Below, piece by piece: positions 51,388 to 60,409 of a DNA stretch of 64,000 nucleotides (position 1 is the stretch's first letter; every line of letters begins with the position of its first letter). Under the pieces are notes generated by a model. It saw nothing but the letters and a program-made list of their open reading frames with translations, was not told the origin of the DNA and did not search any database. The stretch is from JANRIG01 sp033765235. Its GTDB lineage: Bacteria > Bacteroidota > Bacteroidia > Cytophagales > UBA9547. Location: the NCBI GenBank assembly GCA_033765235.1, contig JANRIG010000035.1, forward strand, positions 1 to 64,000, in the 5' to 3' direction. Position numbers and translations under genes: made by a program.

Positions 51388-52365
51388 CTACTTTACGCCG
51401 GGTGTAGCCTTGTACTTGACCCAGTTGGGTACTATTAGGTAGCCTATATTTACTCCAACATTGGTGAGCATCACAGGGTTGTATTTGTCCATTTTGCGTA
51501 TCACATATGGATATTGCTCATTGTTTGGCGGGGCTTGGGTAGGGTTGTTGAATAGGTCTGTAAAGCTGGTCATGAGCCTTACTTCTAAAAATACACGACC
51601 TGGACCCACTTTGTATTGTGCACCTGCGCCCAACGCTGCACCAAAAGTGAAACTTGCAAATGAATTTTTTTCATGTATTATCTCTACATCATTGGTATCG
51701 CTGCCTGTGCTGTAGCCTTGTACTACTGATTTGTCTTGTGTAAGTCCTCCATCCACTATTTTTTGCTGATTGGGTAAGTCTAAAAAAGTGGATTCGCTAA
51801 ATGAATATTTGCGCGTGGCTGTAAGCAGCATATTCATGTAAATACCTCCGTTGACAAACCATGAAAATTTGCTGTCGGGGGTGCCACTGGTGTACTTAGC
51901 CATGATAGGAATATTTATTTGGTTATATATAACAGACTCTGAATAATAACCGTTTTTAGTGTAAGGTACAGGGGTATTCACTGGTACTTTGCCTGCAGTG
52001 TCTGCCAGTTCCACGGTTTTGATGGTGTTTTCTGTCCACCCAATATTTTTAACCAAAAATCCTTGGTTCACAAAAAAGTTAAACTCTGTCTGCACTCCCC
52101 AGTGTTTGCCAAGTCTCATGTCTGCTACAATACCTATAGTGTTGCTCATATAGTTTGTCCACTCAGGCTCTATATCATAGCTTGGCTTGCCCGACATATT
52201 TAGAGGTATCACACCTAACTTTACGCCGTAGGCACCATGCATTATATCAGTAGTGTCAGGTCCTTTGGTACTGTCTGTGGGTACTTGCGAACTATTAGCG
52301 TCTTGCGCCCATATATTAATGGTAAAATAAAGCGTAGTAATAAGGGTAAAAACTATTTTCTTCAT
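51388..52365 (-). CDS. PorT-like outer-membrane beta-barrel protein
   Basis: The 325-residue product has a signal peptide (MKKIVFTLITTLYFTINIWA) and a sequence of amphipathic strands, such as NTIGIVADMRLGKHWGVQTE and QINIPIMAKYTSGTPDSKFS, typical of the outer membrane beta-barrel / PorT superfamily. The end (ANVGVNIGYLIVPNWVKYKA-like strand) is consistent with a barrel closing strand. A specific role is not evident. Confidence 0.7.
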   Translation of the reverse strand: MKKIVFTLITTLYFTINIWAQDANSSQVPTDSTKGPDTTDIMHGAYGVKLGVIPLNMSGKPSYDIEPEWTNYMSNTIGIVADMRLGKHWGVQTEFNFFVNQGFLVKNIGWTENTIKTVELADTAGKVPVNTPVPYTKNGYYSESVIYNQINIPIMAKYTSGTPDSKFSWFVNGGIYMNMLLTATRKYSFSESTFLDLPNQQKIVDGGLTQDKSVVQGYSTGSDTNDVEIIHEKNSFASFTFGAALGAGAQYKVGPGRVFLEVRLMTSFTDLFNNPTQAPPNNEQYPYVIRKMDKYNPVMLTNVGVNIGYLIVPNWVKYKATPGVK

Positions 52366-52527
52366 GCTAAAAACTTATTTTTTACAAATCAATTGCAATG
52401 ATACAGTATGTTTATTGAAAATAAAAATTTAATTTTTTCATTATTTAATTTAATTATAATGAGAATATCATAAATATATTCGAATATACACATTTGTGTC
52501 TCATTGTCAATGTTTTACAAGTAATAT

Positions 52528-53427
52528 CTATTTTTTAATACCTTTAAAAATGTGCATAACTGATGGAAATATGGCATCAATAGACTGTATTGCCCCTGAT
52601 GATGAGCCTGGTATAGACAATGCCAAAGTATGGTGTATGAGCCCTGCCACACTTCGCGAAAACATAGCATACGGGGTGCGCAATTGCCCGTATGACCGCA
52701 TGGCTTCTTCTACGCCGGGTATAGGTTTTTCCAACATTGGTCTTAGCACTTCTGCAGCTATATCATTTTTACCAATTCCTGTGCTGCCTGCTATGATAAG
52801 CATGTCTGGCTTATGGAGGAGTGTTTCATGTATGTGCTTGTGCAGCAAGTCTTTATCTTCGGTAGTTATGATTTCTAAAATGACATTTATTTGGTATTGA
52901 GCTAGTTTTTGGGCTAATAGTAGAGATATTTTATTTTCTTTTTTTTGGTGATATACTGCATTGGAGCAAATGATGACGGCTGCAGTGAGCTTGGGATCAT
53001 ATATGTATTTATTATCGCTTGAGCCACCGCTTTTTTGTATGAGTTTTATTTCTGTAATTATTATTTGGTCATCTATAGGTTTGAGCATATCGTATATGGT
53101 GAGCGCTGCCACAGATGCTGCATGCATGGCTTCTACTTCCACCCCTGTTTTGTAAATAGTGTGTATCTCGGTGGTAATGATAATGCCGGTAGCTGTATCA
53201 TTAATAGTAATGTCTGCATATTCTATAGGTATTGGGTGGCAATCAGGTATCAAGTCTGAGGTGCGTTTGGCAGCGAGGATTGCGGCTGTTTTTGCTACGG
53301 TATATACATCGCCTTTGGGTACTTTTTTGTCATGAATAGCTTGTATGGTATCCGGGTTGCTCACATGTATGGCAGCCTGTGCTGTGGCAGTGCGCAATGT
53401 ATATATTTTGTGGGTAATGTTTACCAT
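52528..53427 (-). CDS. Fused molybdopterin biosynthesis protein MoaC-MoaB
   Basis: The 299-residue protein joins two enzymes. Residues 1-155 are MoaC (KKVPKGDVYTVAKTAAILAA, PDCHPIPIEYADI, GVEVEAMHAASVAALTIYDM), which makes cyclic pyranopterin monophosphate with MoaA. Residues 160-299 are a MoaB/MogA-type domain (AGSTGIGKNDIAAEVLRPML, SRSVAGLIHHTLALSIPGSS), related to the MPT adenylyltransferases. Such fusions are known in Bacteroidota. It is the last gene of the operon, 3 bp after moaE. Confidence 0.9.
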   Translation of the reverse strand: MVNITHKIYTLRTATAQAAIHVSNPDTIQAIHDKKVPKGDVYTVAKTAAILAAKRTSDLIPDCHPIPIEYADITINDTATGIIITTEIHTIYKTGVEVEAMHAASVAALTIYDMLKPIDDQIIITEIKLIQKSGGSSDNKYIYDPKLTAAVIICSNAVYHQKKENKISLLLAQKLAQYQINVILEIITTEDKDLLHKHIHETLLHKPDMLIIAGSTGIGKNDIAAEVLRPMLEKPIPGVEEAMRSYGQLRTPYAMFSRSVAGLIHHTLALSIPGSSSGAIQSIDAIFPSVMHIFKGIKK

Positions 53428-53430
53428 TTG

Positions 53431-53868
53431 CTATTTGTTAATTTTCCATGTATATTGGTCATTATCATAGAGTTCTTTGCCCCATACAGGTACCTCTTTT
53501 TTTATTCGGTTTACCAATGTTTCACAGGTATTTATTGCATCTTGCCTGTGAGAGGCAGCTACCATTACCATAATGCAAATTTCACCTGCGTGCACTACCC
53601 CCAAACTGTGTTGTATATTTATACTGAGTATATTATATTGTTTTAATAATTGGTTTACAATATCATTTATACAGTCTATAGCCATGTCTTGATAAGCGGT
53701 GTAATAAATGGCTTGCACTTCTTTGTCATGCACCATGTCGTTTCTTACTTTGCCCAAAAATATATTGCAAGCTCCTGCTTGATGGTTTGCCTGAAGTGCA
53801 GATATACAATTGGCTACCATATCGCTTGAGATGGGTCCATTAATAAATATGTCTTGAAATTGGTTCAT
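53431..53868 (-). CDS. moaE: Molybdopterin synthase catalytic subunit MoaE
   Basis: MoaE inserts sulfur from thiocarboxylated MoaD into the pterin. The 145-residue protein has AGACNIFLGKVRNDMVHDKE, VAASHRQDAINTCETLVNRI and KKEVPVWGKELYDN, the last with the catalytic lysine. It lies between the moeB-like and moaC-moaB genes with gaps of 3 bp each. Its partner MoaD is fused to MobA two genes upstream. Confidence 0.93.
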   Translation of the reverse strand: MNQFQDIFINGPISSDMVANCISALQANHQAGACNIFLGKVRNDMVHDKEVQAIYYTAYQDMAIDCINDIVNQLLKQYNILSINIQHSLGVVHAGEICIMVMVAASHRQDAINTCETLVNRIKKEVPVWGKELYDNDQYTWKINK

Positions 53869-53871
53869 GAG

Positions 53872-54933
53872 CTATGCAGGTTGCAACATCATTCCTTTTA
53901 TGCCTGATTTTATGGAATAAATATTTTTTTGTGGAAATGTATTTTTCATGATTATGGCATTTTGCATGCTACGCTTGCCCGTAGCACAAAGCACAAATAT
54001 ATGATTGTAGGGTAATAATTTATTCATATTTGTATTAATGGCAGACAGAGGCAATGAAAGGGTAGGGTAGCGTGTAAATGCAGGCTGCTCATGTGCTTCT
54101 CTTATATCTGCCACTATGGAAGTGGAGGAGTACAGGGCAAATATTTCATCCATAAAGTTAATATCTGCATATACTTGATCAGGTTGGGTTTTTACAGATG
54201 TTGGTATGTAATGTTGAGGTAATATCTGTGTGTCGTAGTAGGTATGTTGCAAGCAGTTGTAAATCAATAGCTTGTTAATTAGTGGATTGCCAATTCCGGT
54301 GATTATTTTTATGGCTTCTGTAGCTTGCATACAGCCAATGATACCTGTAAGTGTGCCAAGTACTCCACCTTGCTCGCAGGTAGGTATATTTTTATGATTA
54401 TTGGGCGGGAATAAATCACTGTATGAAGCAGTAACCCCATTTGCGTCAGGTATATGAAATACAGCTACTTGACCTTCATAGCCATGTATGGCTGCGTATA
54501 TGAGTGGTTTTTTAAGTTTTTTACAGATATTATCCAACAAATATTTGGTATCTGTATCGTCAGTAGTTTCTATCACTATATCGTATGCAGCAATATGTTT
54601 TTCTGCGTTATATTCATCTATTCTTTCAATAATAGGGGTTATGTGTATGTCAGGGTGTAATATGGCCACATTTTGTGCTGCAGTTTGTGCTTTGTACATA
54701 CCTATGTGTGGCTCTCCAAATATGATTTGTCGTTGTAGGTTTGATAGTTGTACATGGTCATGGTCGGCTATGGCTATATGTCCTACTCCTGCTGCTGCAA
54801 GGTACAGCAGTACAGGGCACCCCAAACCACCCGCACCTACTATGAGCACCTTTGCCTGATGCAGTTTGTCTTGTGCAACTTGCCCAAAATCAGGAAGTTG
54901 TACTTGTCTTATGTATTTATGGTGATTATTCAT
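53872..54933 (-). CDS. moeB: MoeB/ThiF-type adenylyltransferase with rhodanese domain
   Basis: The 353-residue protein adenylates the C-terminal glycine of MoaD. The nucleotide-binding loop GAGGLGCPVLLYLAAAGVGH and DHDHVQLSNLQRQIIF are E1-type, and PTCEQGGVLGTLTGIIG holds the conserved cysteine loop. The usual Zn CxxC pair before it is missing (ASYSDLFPP), as in many relatives. The C-terminal third is a rhodanese-like domain (VADIREAHEQPAFTRYPTLS, VLCATGKRS) that could deliver sulfur. Confidence 0.9.
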   Translation of the reverse strand: MNNHHKYIRQVQLPDFGQVAQDKLHQAKVLIVGAGGLGCPVLLYLAAAGVGHIAIADHDHVQLSNLQRQIIFGEPHIGMYKAQTAAQNVAILHPDIHITPIIERIDEYNAEKHIAAYDIVIETTDDTDTKYLLDNICKKLKKPLIYAAIHGYEGQVAVFHIPDANGVTASYSDLFPPNNHKNIPTCEQGGVLGTLTGIIGCMQATEAIKIITGIGNPLINKLLIYNCLQHTYYDTQILPQHYIPTSVKTQPDQVYADINFMDEIFALYSSTSIVADIREAHEQPAFTRYPTLSLPLSAINTNMNKLLPYNHIFVLCATGKRSMQNAIIMKNTFPQKNIYSIKSGIKGMMLQPA

Positions 54934-54938
54934 GATAT

Positions 54939-55742
54939 TTATCCTCCTGAAAATGGTGGCAGCAATGCTATTTCATCGCCTGTGTGTATAAGCGTATTTT
55001 GTACGGCTATTTTTTTATTTACCGAAATAGAAAATATTACATTACACATATCGGGGTATGTATCATATAAGTGTGCAATCAGGCTATTGGTGTCTTTTAC
55101 AAGCGGCATATCCCAATTACTTGCCTTGGCGATATCAGCCAGCATGCCAAAGGCTAATATTTTTATTTTTTGCTCTTGTGATGTCATTATTTTTTGGTAA
55201 TCGTCAGGAGTATTGATATTGAGAAAAATATTATTTGCACTATGTGCATACATGCTCATATCAATATATTGGCAATTTAGCGATTTTATAATATTTTGTA
55301 GCTTAAGCTCATTATTTTTAAGGCATAATTCAAAATATTCCGCACAATTTTTATGATATATACCAAAAAGTGGATGTATTTTGTTGTTTTCGGTGGCTAC
55401 ACAAGTATCATAAGTAGGTATATATTTATTGGTAATATACAGTAAACTATCCATAGTAATAAAAGGGGTATCGCAGCTTAATATAACATTGTGAGCACTA
55501 TCAGTGTGTATAAGTGCAGAGTAAATGCCTCCTGCAGGTCCTAAGTTGGGTATTATATCTTTTATGATAGGATATTGTATTGAATTTTGATCATAATGAT
55601 TAGAAACTATGTACACCTCAATGTCACACTTGCTCAGTGTAGCTGCTATGTGGGCTGCCATGGTGTGTTGACCATATGCCAGCATGCCTTTGTCAGTACC
55701 CATACGGCTGCTTTTGCCTCCTGCCAGTATATAGCCTCGCAT
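54939..55742 (-). CDS. Fused MobA-MoaD: Moco guanylyltransferase plus sulfur carrier
   Basis: The 267-residue protein starts MRGYILAGGKSSRMGTDKGM, the MobA nucleotidyltransferase motif L-A-G-G-x-S-x-R-M-G-x-D-K, and continues as MobA to about residue 185. The last 80 residues (ILAFGMLADIAKASNW, then a ubiquitin-like fold ending IALLPPFSGG) are MoaD with the C-terminal di-glycine that is thiocarboxylated. The sulfur carrier is thus tied to the C-terminus of MobA. An alternative GTG start two codons upstream (55748) overlaps mogA; the ATG at 55742 is taken. Confidence 0.88.
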   Translation of the reverse strand: MRGYILAGGKSSRMGTDKGMLAYGQHTMAAHIAATLSKCDIEVYIVSNHYDQNSIQYPIIKDIIPNLGPAGGIYSALIHTDSAHNVILSCDTPFITMDSLLYITNKYIPTYDTCVATENNKIHPLFGIYHKNCAEYFELCLKNNELKLQNIIKSLNCQYIDMSMYAHSANNIFLNINTPDDYQKIMTSQEQKIKILAFGMLADIAKASNWDMPLVKDTNSLIAHLYDTYPDMCNVIFSISVNKKIAVQNTLIHTGDEIALLPPFSGG

Positions 55743-55744
55743 AA

Positions 55745-56272
55745 TCACTTAGGTCTGAAAGTTTTTATTACATCTTCATTACATTGTAGTGTGGGACCGC
55801 CTATTAGTTCTATGCAATAAGGCACTGCAGGAAATACAGCTTGCAAACATTGCCTTATGGAGGCAGGCTTTCCGGGTAGGTTTATGATGAGCGACTTTGC
55901 TCTTATGCCTGCGGTTTGCCTTGACAGTATAGCAGTGGGCACATATTTGAGGCTTTCTGTGCGCATGATTTCGCCAAAGCCCGGCAATATTTTTTCACTC
56001 ACTTTTTCGGTAGCTTCAGGGGTCACGTCGCGTGGGGCAGGACCTGTGCCTCCTGTGGTCACTACAAGGCAGCATTGTTCCACATCGCATAAGTTTATTA
56101 GGGATTTTATGATATCTTGCTCATTATCAGGTACTAATACATATACAGGTAGCCATGGTGTTATGAGGTATGCGGTGAGTATGTCTATTATTTCCTTGCC
56201 AGATACATCATCATATACCTTGGCATGTGCCCTGTCGGAGGTGGTAAGTATGCCTATTTTTAAGGGTGACAT
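55745..56272 (-). CDS. mog: Molybdopterin adenylyltransferase (MogA/MoaB family)
   Basis: The 175-residue protein has the MogA motifs VTTGGTGPAPRDVTPEAT, ILSRQTAGIRAKSLIINLPG and KPASIRQCLQAVFPAVPYCI. MogA activates molybdopterin with ATP before MoeA inserts molybdate. A second domain of the same fold is fused to MoaC downstream, so this operon encodes two such domains besides MoeA. Confidence 0.9.
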   Translation of the reverse strand: MSPLKIGILTTSDRAHAKVYDDVSGKEIIDILTAYLITPWLPVYVLVPDNEQDIIKSLINLCDVEQCCLVVTTGGTGPAPRDVTPEATEKVSEKILPGFGEIMRTESLKYVPTAILSRQTAGIRAKSLIINLPGKPASIRQCLQAVFPAVPYCIELIGGPTLQCNEDVIKTFRPK

Positions 56273-56285
56273 AAATAGAGATTTA

Positions 56286-57020
56286 TTATATTGTAAATAT
56301 CAGTTTAGCAGCAGCTATAGCTAATACTAAGGCGAGCACTTTTTTAAGAATGTCAATATTAGTGTATCTCGCACCCCAAGTAGCACCTGCCATGCCACCT
56401 GCCCATGCCAATGCTATGCATATATATAAGTTGTCATTCCATTCTATGCCTTGCAAAGCTGCACCTGCCATGCCTGATAGAGAGTTTAGCAGTATAAATA
56501 TGGCACTTATGGCGGCAGTTTGTTTCATATCTGCATAGCCAAGCAGTAGCAAAATAGGAGATAGAATGATGCCACCACCTATTCCCAATATGCCCGAGAC
56601 GAAACCTATCAGCAGCCCTATGACTGCTGTAAGCCCAAACTTAGGTTGTGTAATATGTGTATGGTTGAGCTGCCAAAATCCCGAAAGCCTTATCACAGGT
56701 AATAGAAGAAAAACACCCAACATTATTTTGTACATTGAAATATCTAATTTCACATATCCCCCGGCAAATGCAGCCGGCACAGATAGTAGGCATAGCCAAA
56801 GCACTATATTCCAAGGTATTTTTACAGTGCGGTAATATTGAATAAATGCAGTAGCAGACACAAATATATTGAGAATGAGGGCAGTATGTTTCATAGATGC
56901 AGGTGCAAAACTGCACAAAGCCATCAATGCAAGATAGCCACTGGCACCACCATGCCCTACGGATGCATATAAAAATGCTACTAAGGGTAAAAAAAGGAAA
57001 AATACAAATGTTTCATTCAT
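56286..57020 (-). CDS. TauE/SafE-family membrane exporter
   Basis: The 244-residue protein has about seven hydrophobic helices, the family's GHGGASGYLALMALCSFAP near the start and a repeat at LLIGFVSGILGIGGGIILSP. Members export sulfite, sulfoacetate or other anions. Its place inside a molybdenum-cofactor operon, between moeA (3 bp upstream) and mog, suggests a link to oxyanion or sulfur traffic for the cofactor, but the direction and substrate are inference. Confidence 0.8.
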   Translation of the reverse strand: MNETFVFFLFLPLVAFLYASVGHGGASGYLALMALCSFAPASMKHTALILNIFVSATAFIQYYRTVKIPWNIVLWLCLLSVPAAFAGGYVKLDISMYKIMLGVFLLLPVIRLSGFWQLNHTHITQPKFGLTAVIGLLIGFVSGILGIGGGIILSPILLLLGYADMKQTAAISAIFILLNSLSGMAGAALQGIEWNDNLYICIALAWAGGMAGATWGARYTNIDILKKVLALVLAIAAAKLIFTI

Positions 57021-57023
57021 GTA

Positions 57024-58223
57024 TTATATGCTCAATATATTGTCATACATGAGCAAAGGTACATAATCACCTGCAGATATTTGTGTAATATTTGCCCCTA
57101 TTTCTACCAAGCTGTTGCCTTGTGCAAATCCATTGAGCTTGTACGACTCTTGCCCCTCTACTATGTGTGCTCCATCAAGGGTATTATATGCTTTTATATA
57201 ATGTGTAAGTCCCTGTTTTTTAGAGTAATCATTCAGGATTTTTACCATATTTTTTTTAGGAAATGCATTTTTATATCCGCTCAATGCTCTTATGCAAGGC
57301 ACCGCATACTCATAGAAGCAGGTGAGTACCGAACCCGGATTGCCCGGCAAGCCGAAAATTATTTTTTGGTTATATTTGCCCATGTACAGAGGCTTTCCTG
57401 GCTTTTGGGCTACCTTGTGAAAAAGCGTATTTACATCGTTCATCTCCAGAGCTTTAGCCACATAGTCATAATCACCAACGGATACACCCCCTGTCATTAA
57501 TAATATATCACATGTTTGCAATGCTTCTTTGACAGATGTATATATGGTTTGCAAATGGTCAGGTGTATGGCACATGTAAGATACATATAATCTGAGCTCG
57601 CTGCATAATGCACTAAGCATGGCCATATTGCTTTCATATACCTGCCCATGTTTGAGCATGCTTCCTGCCTGTACCAGTTCATCGCCGGTTACTATTATGC
57701 CTATTTTTGGTTTTGAAAATACTTTTAATTTATCAATGCCTAAGGATGCCATATAGCCAATGAGTGCAGGTGTGATTTTTGTGCCTTTTGCAGCTACCAT
57801 ATCACCTTTGTCTACCTGCGATGCCCGTGGACGAACATTGACATATTGTTTTATTTCTCTATCTTTGAATATCACATGATCACCTTCCATAGTACACATC
57901 TCTTGTACTATTACAGTATCTGCACCCATAGGCATGGGTGCCCCCGTGAATATACGCATGGCAGTACCTTTTTGCAAATGATGTGCATCCATACTGCCTG
58001 CTGCTACTACTCCTGATATGGGAATGGGAATATCTATTTTCAAATCTGAGTATTCAAAAGCATACCCATCCATGGCCGATTGGGCAAAAGGAGGAGAGGC
58101 AATAGGAGATATCATATCATGTGACAATATAGAAAAAAGTGACCCGCTAAGAGGTAGTTCTATTGTAGGCAACGGGTTTGTATTGGACTCAATAATATCT
58201 CTTGCATTTTGTACGCTTATCAT
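57024..58223 (-). CDS. moeA: Molybdopterin molybdenumtransferase MoeA
   Basis: MoeA inserts molybdate into adenylated molybdopterin. The 399-residue protein has SPIASPPFAQSAMDGYAF, RIFTGAPMPMGADTVIVQE, MTGGVSVGDYDYVAKAL and GLPGNPGSVLTCFYEYAVP, the typical four-domain layout. It is the first gene of the operon moeA-tauE-mog-mobA/moaD-moeB-moaE-moaC/moaB. No moaA is present in it. Confidence 0.93.
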   Translation of the reverse strand: MISVQNARDIIESNTNPLPTIELPLSGSLFSILSHDMISPIASPPFAQSAMDGYAFEYSDLKIDIPIPISGVVAAGSMDAHHLQKGTAMRIFTGAPMPMGADTVIVQEMCTMEGDHVIFKDREIKQYVNVRPRASQVDKGDMVAAKGTKITPALIGYMASLGIDKLKVFSKPKIGIIVTGDELVQAGSMLKHGQVYESNMAMLSALCSELRLYVSYMCHTPDHLQTIYTSVKEALQTCDILLMTGGVSVGDYDYVAKALEMNDVNTLFHKVAQKPGKPLYMGKYNQKIIFGLPGNPGSVLTCFYEYAVPCIRALSGYKNAFPKKNMVKILNDYSKKQGLTHYIKAYNTLDGAHIVEGQESYKLNGFAQGNSLVEIGANITQISAGDYVPLLMYDNILSI

Positions 58224-58370
58224 AATTACAAATATAGGTTTATTTATTTTTATTGGTAATAAATGAGTATATGTAATATGTCATGATTTAGGTCTTATTA
58301 TTAACCTTAGTATGGAATGATTTTTTTTTCAATTAATTGATAACTTTGTAATTATTATGTAGGTATTAAT

Positions 58371-58790
58371 ATGTTCATAGATATTACCCATTATGAAAAA
58401 TATATAACAACATTAGGTAAAGCATATGCATTGCTTGTCAAAAGTAATATTGAGAGTATAGATTATGATATTTACCGCGCGGCTTGTATCAAAGAATTTG
58501 AAATAATATTAGAGCAAACGGGTAAGCTGCTGCGCAAAGTACTCAGACCATATTATCACTCATCGCAAGAGGTAGATAAATTGTACTTTAAAGACATATT
58601 TCGTGCTGCGGTAATGCGAAGTATCATTACAACTGATGAATGTGAAAGGTGGCTATAGCACGACAACAGGAACTCAACCGCTCACAACTACGGGGCAAAT
58701 TTTGCTGAAGAAACATTAAAGATATTACCCCAATTTATAGAATATGCTACGCAAATGGCTAAGATAATAAAATCATATCATGCATTTTAG
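58371..58790 (+). pseudogene. HEPN/HI0074-type partner gene interrupted by an in-frame TAG
   Basis: The frame runs from ATG at 58371 to TAG at 58788-58790 (139 residue positions), but an in-frame TAG interrupts it at 58656-58658. Before it: IDITHYEKYITTLGKAYALL and ECERWL. After it, in the same frame, HDNRNSTAHNYGANFAEETL, which contains the RN-x-x-x-H HEPN active-site motif. Family members read W-L/M-x-x-R-D-x-R-N-x-T-A-H without a break here. The gene therefore lost the HEPN motif through a nonsense change, or is read through. It overlaps the nucleotidyltransferase start by 11 bp. Confidence 0.75.
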
Positions 58791-59094
58791 AGATAAGGAC
58801 AAAAAACTGCTTATAGATAATTTTTTTAAAATAAATGTACCCTTGGAAGTATGGGTGTATGGTAGCCGTGCGAATGGCACCTCGCATGAAGGGAGTGATA
58901 TAGACTTAGTAATAAGAGGCAATGAGTTGGATAAGTTTCCCAAAAAAGTATATTACGCTTTGAAAAATAGCATACAAAAAAGCAACATACCCATTATGGT
59001 AGATTTATTTGAATGGCACATCTTGCCTGATACATTTAAGCAGAATATATTACAGAACCATGAAGTATTATACTCTAATATGAATGGAGTGTGA
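58780..59094 (+). CDS. MNT-family nucleotidyltransferase (HI0073-like, MntA type)
   Basis: The 104-residue protein has VWVYGSRANGTSHEGSDIDL, with G28-S29-R30 and the catalytic pair D40 and D42, and a third acidic residue in PIMVDLFEWH. This is a minimal nucleotidyltransferase domain. In MNT-HEPN toxin-antitoxin pairs it is the antitoxin, AMPylating the HEPN RNase. The HEPN gene directly upstream is interrupted, so this antitoxin may now be an orphan. Confidence 0.85.
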   Translation: MHFRDKDKKLLIDNFFKINVPLEVWVYGSRANGTSHEGSDIDLVIRGNELDKFPKKVYYALKNSIQKSNIPIMVDLFEWHILPDTFKQNILQNHEVLYSNMNGV

Positions 59095-59230
59095 AAAAGT
59101 CAATAGAATTTTTATTACTGCATTTAACTATTTCAAAATCGGCTACTCAGCTTACTTAAAGCCCTTATTTTCTTACATCTTAGCAATCAACATAAAATTT
59201 TTAGGGAATTTCAGGTTAAACTTTACATTT

Positions 59231-60409
59231 TTATGGTACATTCAAGCTAAAAAGACATGCATCGCCATAGCTCAAAAATCTATAATTATTTGCTACTGCA
59301 TGACTATACACCTTGCGCCAATTGTGGCCAATGAATGCAGCTAGTAATAACAAAAGTGTACTTTTGGGTTGGTGAAAGTTGGTAATAAGTTTATTTACAA
59401 CCTTGAATTTGTACCCGGGTACTATCATAATATGGGTGGTGCCGTGTATGTGTGTAATATTATTTGAGGTCAATAGTTGATAATATGAGCTAAATATGTT
59501 TTTCATGGTTTTGTCAGAAGTGGTATGGTATGCCTCCCACTGGTCTAAGTCGCAAATGAAAGCATCATTGTTGTCCAACGCACGCACAGCTATATGATAG
59601 AGCGTCTCAAGTACTCTCACAGAGGTAGTGCCTACAGCTACTATTTGCTCATTATCAGATAGTTGTTTGATCACGTCAGTGCTTATCATAAATTTTTCGC
59701 CATGCATTTCATGAAGCAAGGCATTGCTTACTGTCACAGGCTTAAATGTACCCATACCTACATGCAAAGTAATATATAATATTTTATGGTTATTTTGCAC
59801 AAAATTTTGCATCATATTCTCTGTAAAGTGTAGCCCGGCTGTAGGTGCTGCTACAGACCCTGCATGTGTGGCATATACTGTCTGGTATCTGTCAAGGTCA
59901 TAGTCTGTAGCTTGCCTTTGCATGTATGGAGGTAGCGGCAAGTGCGCCATCGTTGATAATATTTTATAAAAATCATGCTCACCTGTGTATTCAAATGTCA
60001 CTATGCATATCCCATTACCTACTATTTGGGTAAGCGTAGCATGGATAGTAATATTGCCTTCGGATAGTGACAATGTAGCACCTGTGGCATATCTTTTTAG
60101 ATTTCCTACCATACATTTCCACACACATTTTTGGGTATATTTTTGTAACATTTCTAAGCAAAATATTTCAATTTTAGCTCCTGTATTTTTGGTGAATACC
60201 AGCCTTGCAGGAAATACCTTAGAATTATTCATCACTATACAGTCTTGAGGCTGAAGCAATGATGGAAGTTGGTCAAATACTGTATCTATAATATGTGGGG
60301 GATTGTATACCAAAAGTTTGCTTTCATCGCGTTGGTGCACAGGGTGTTGAGCTATAAGCGACTCCGGCAGTGCATAATCATAGTCTGCAATGCTGATATT
60401 ATTTATCAT
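59231..60409 (-). CDS. queA: S-adenosylmethionine:tRNA ribosyltransferase-isomerase
   Basis: QueA makes epoxyqueuosine in tRNA. The 392-residue protein shows DYDYALPESLIAQHPVHQRD, the conserved HAGSVAAPTAGLHFTENMMQ segment, TLHVGMGTFKPV, VGTTSVRVLETL, and NYRFLSYGDACLF near the C-terminus. The ATG at 60409 overlaps the upstream GSCFA gene by 11 bp and gives the normal start; the open frame before it is not used. The two are thus coupled. Confidence 0.94.
   Translation of the reverse strand: MINNISIADYDYALPESLIAQHPVHQRDESKLLVYNPPHIIDTVFDQLPSLLQPQDCIVMNNSKVFPARLVFTKNTGAKIEIFCLEMLQKYTQKCVWKCMVGNLKRYATGATLSLSEGNITIHATLTQIVGNGICIVTFEYTGEHDFYKILSTMAHLPLPPYMQRQATDYDLDRYQTVYATHAGSVAAPTAGLHFTENMMQNFVQNNHKILYITLHVGMGTFKPVTVSNALLHEMHGEKFMISTDVIKQLSDNEQIVAVGTTSVRVLETLYHIAVRALDNNDAFICDLDQWEAYHTTSDKTMKNIFSSYYQLLTSNNITHIHGTTHIMIVPGYKFKVVNKLITNFHQPKSTLLLLLAAFIGHNWRKVYSHAVANNYRFLSYGDACLFSLNVP

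Noticed and set aside
59084..59344. 86-codon frame between the MNT gene and queA
   Set aside because: It overlaps the 3' end of queA by over 100 bp, is compositionally odd and has no recognisable domain.
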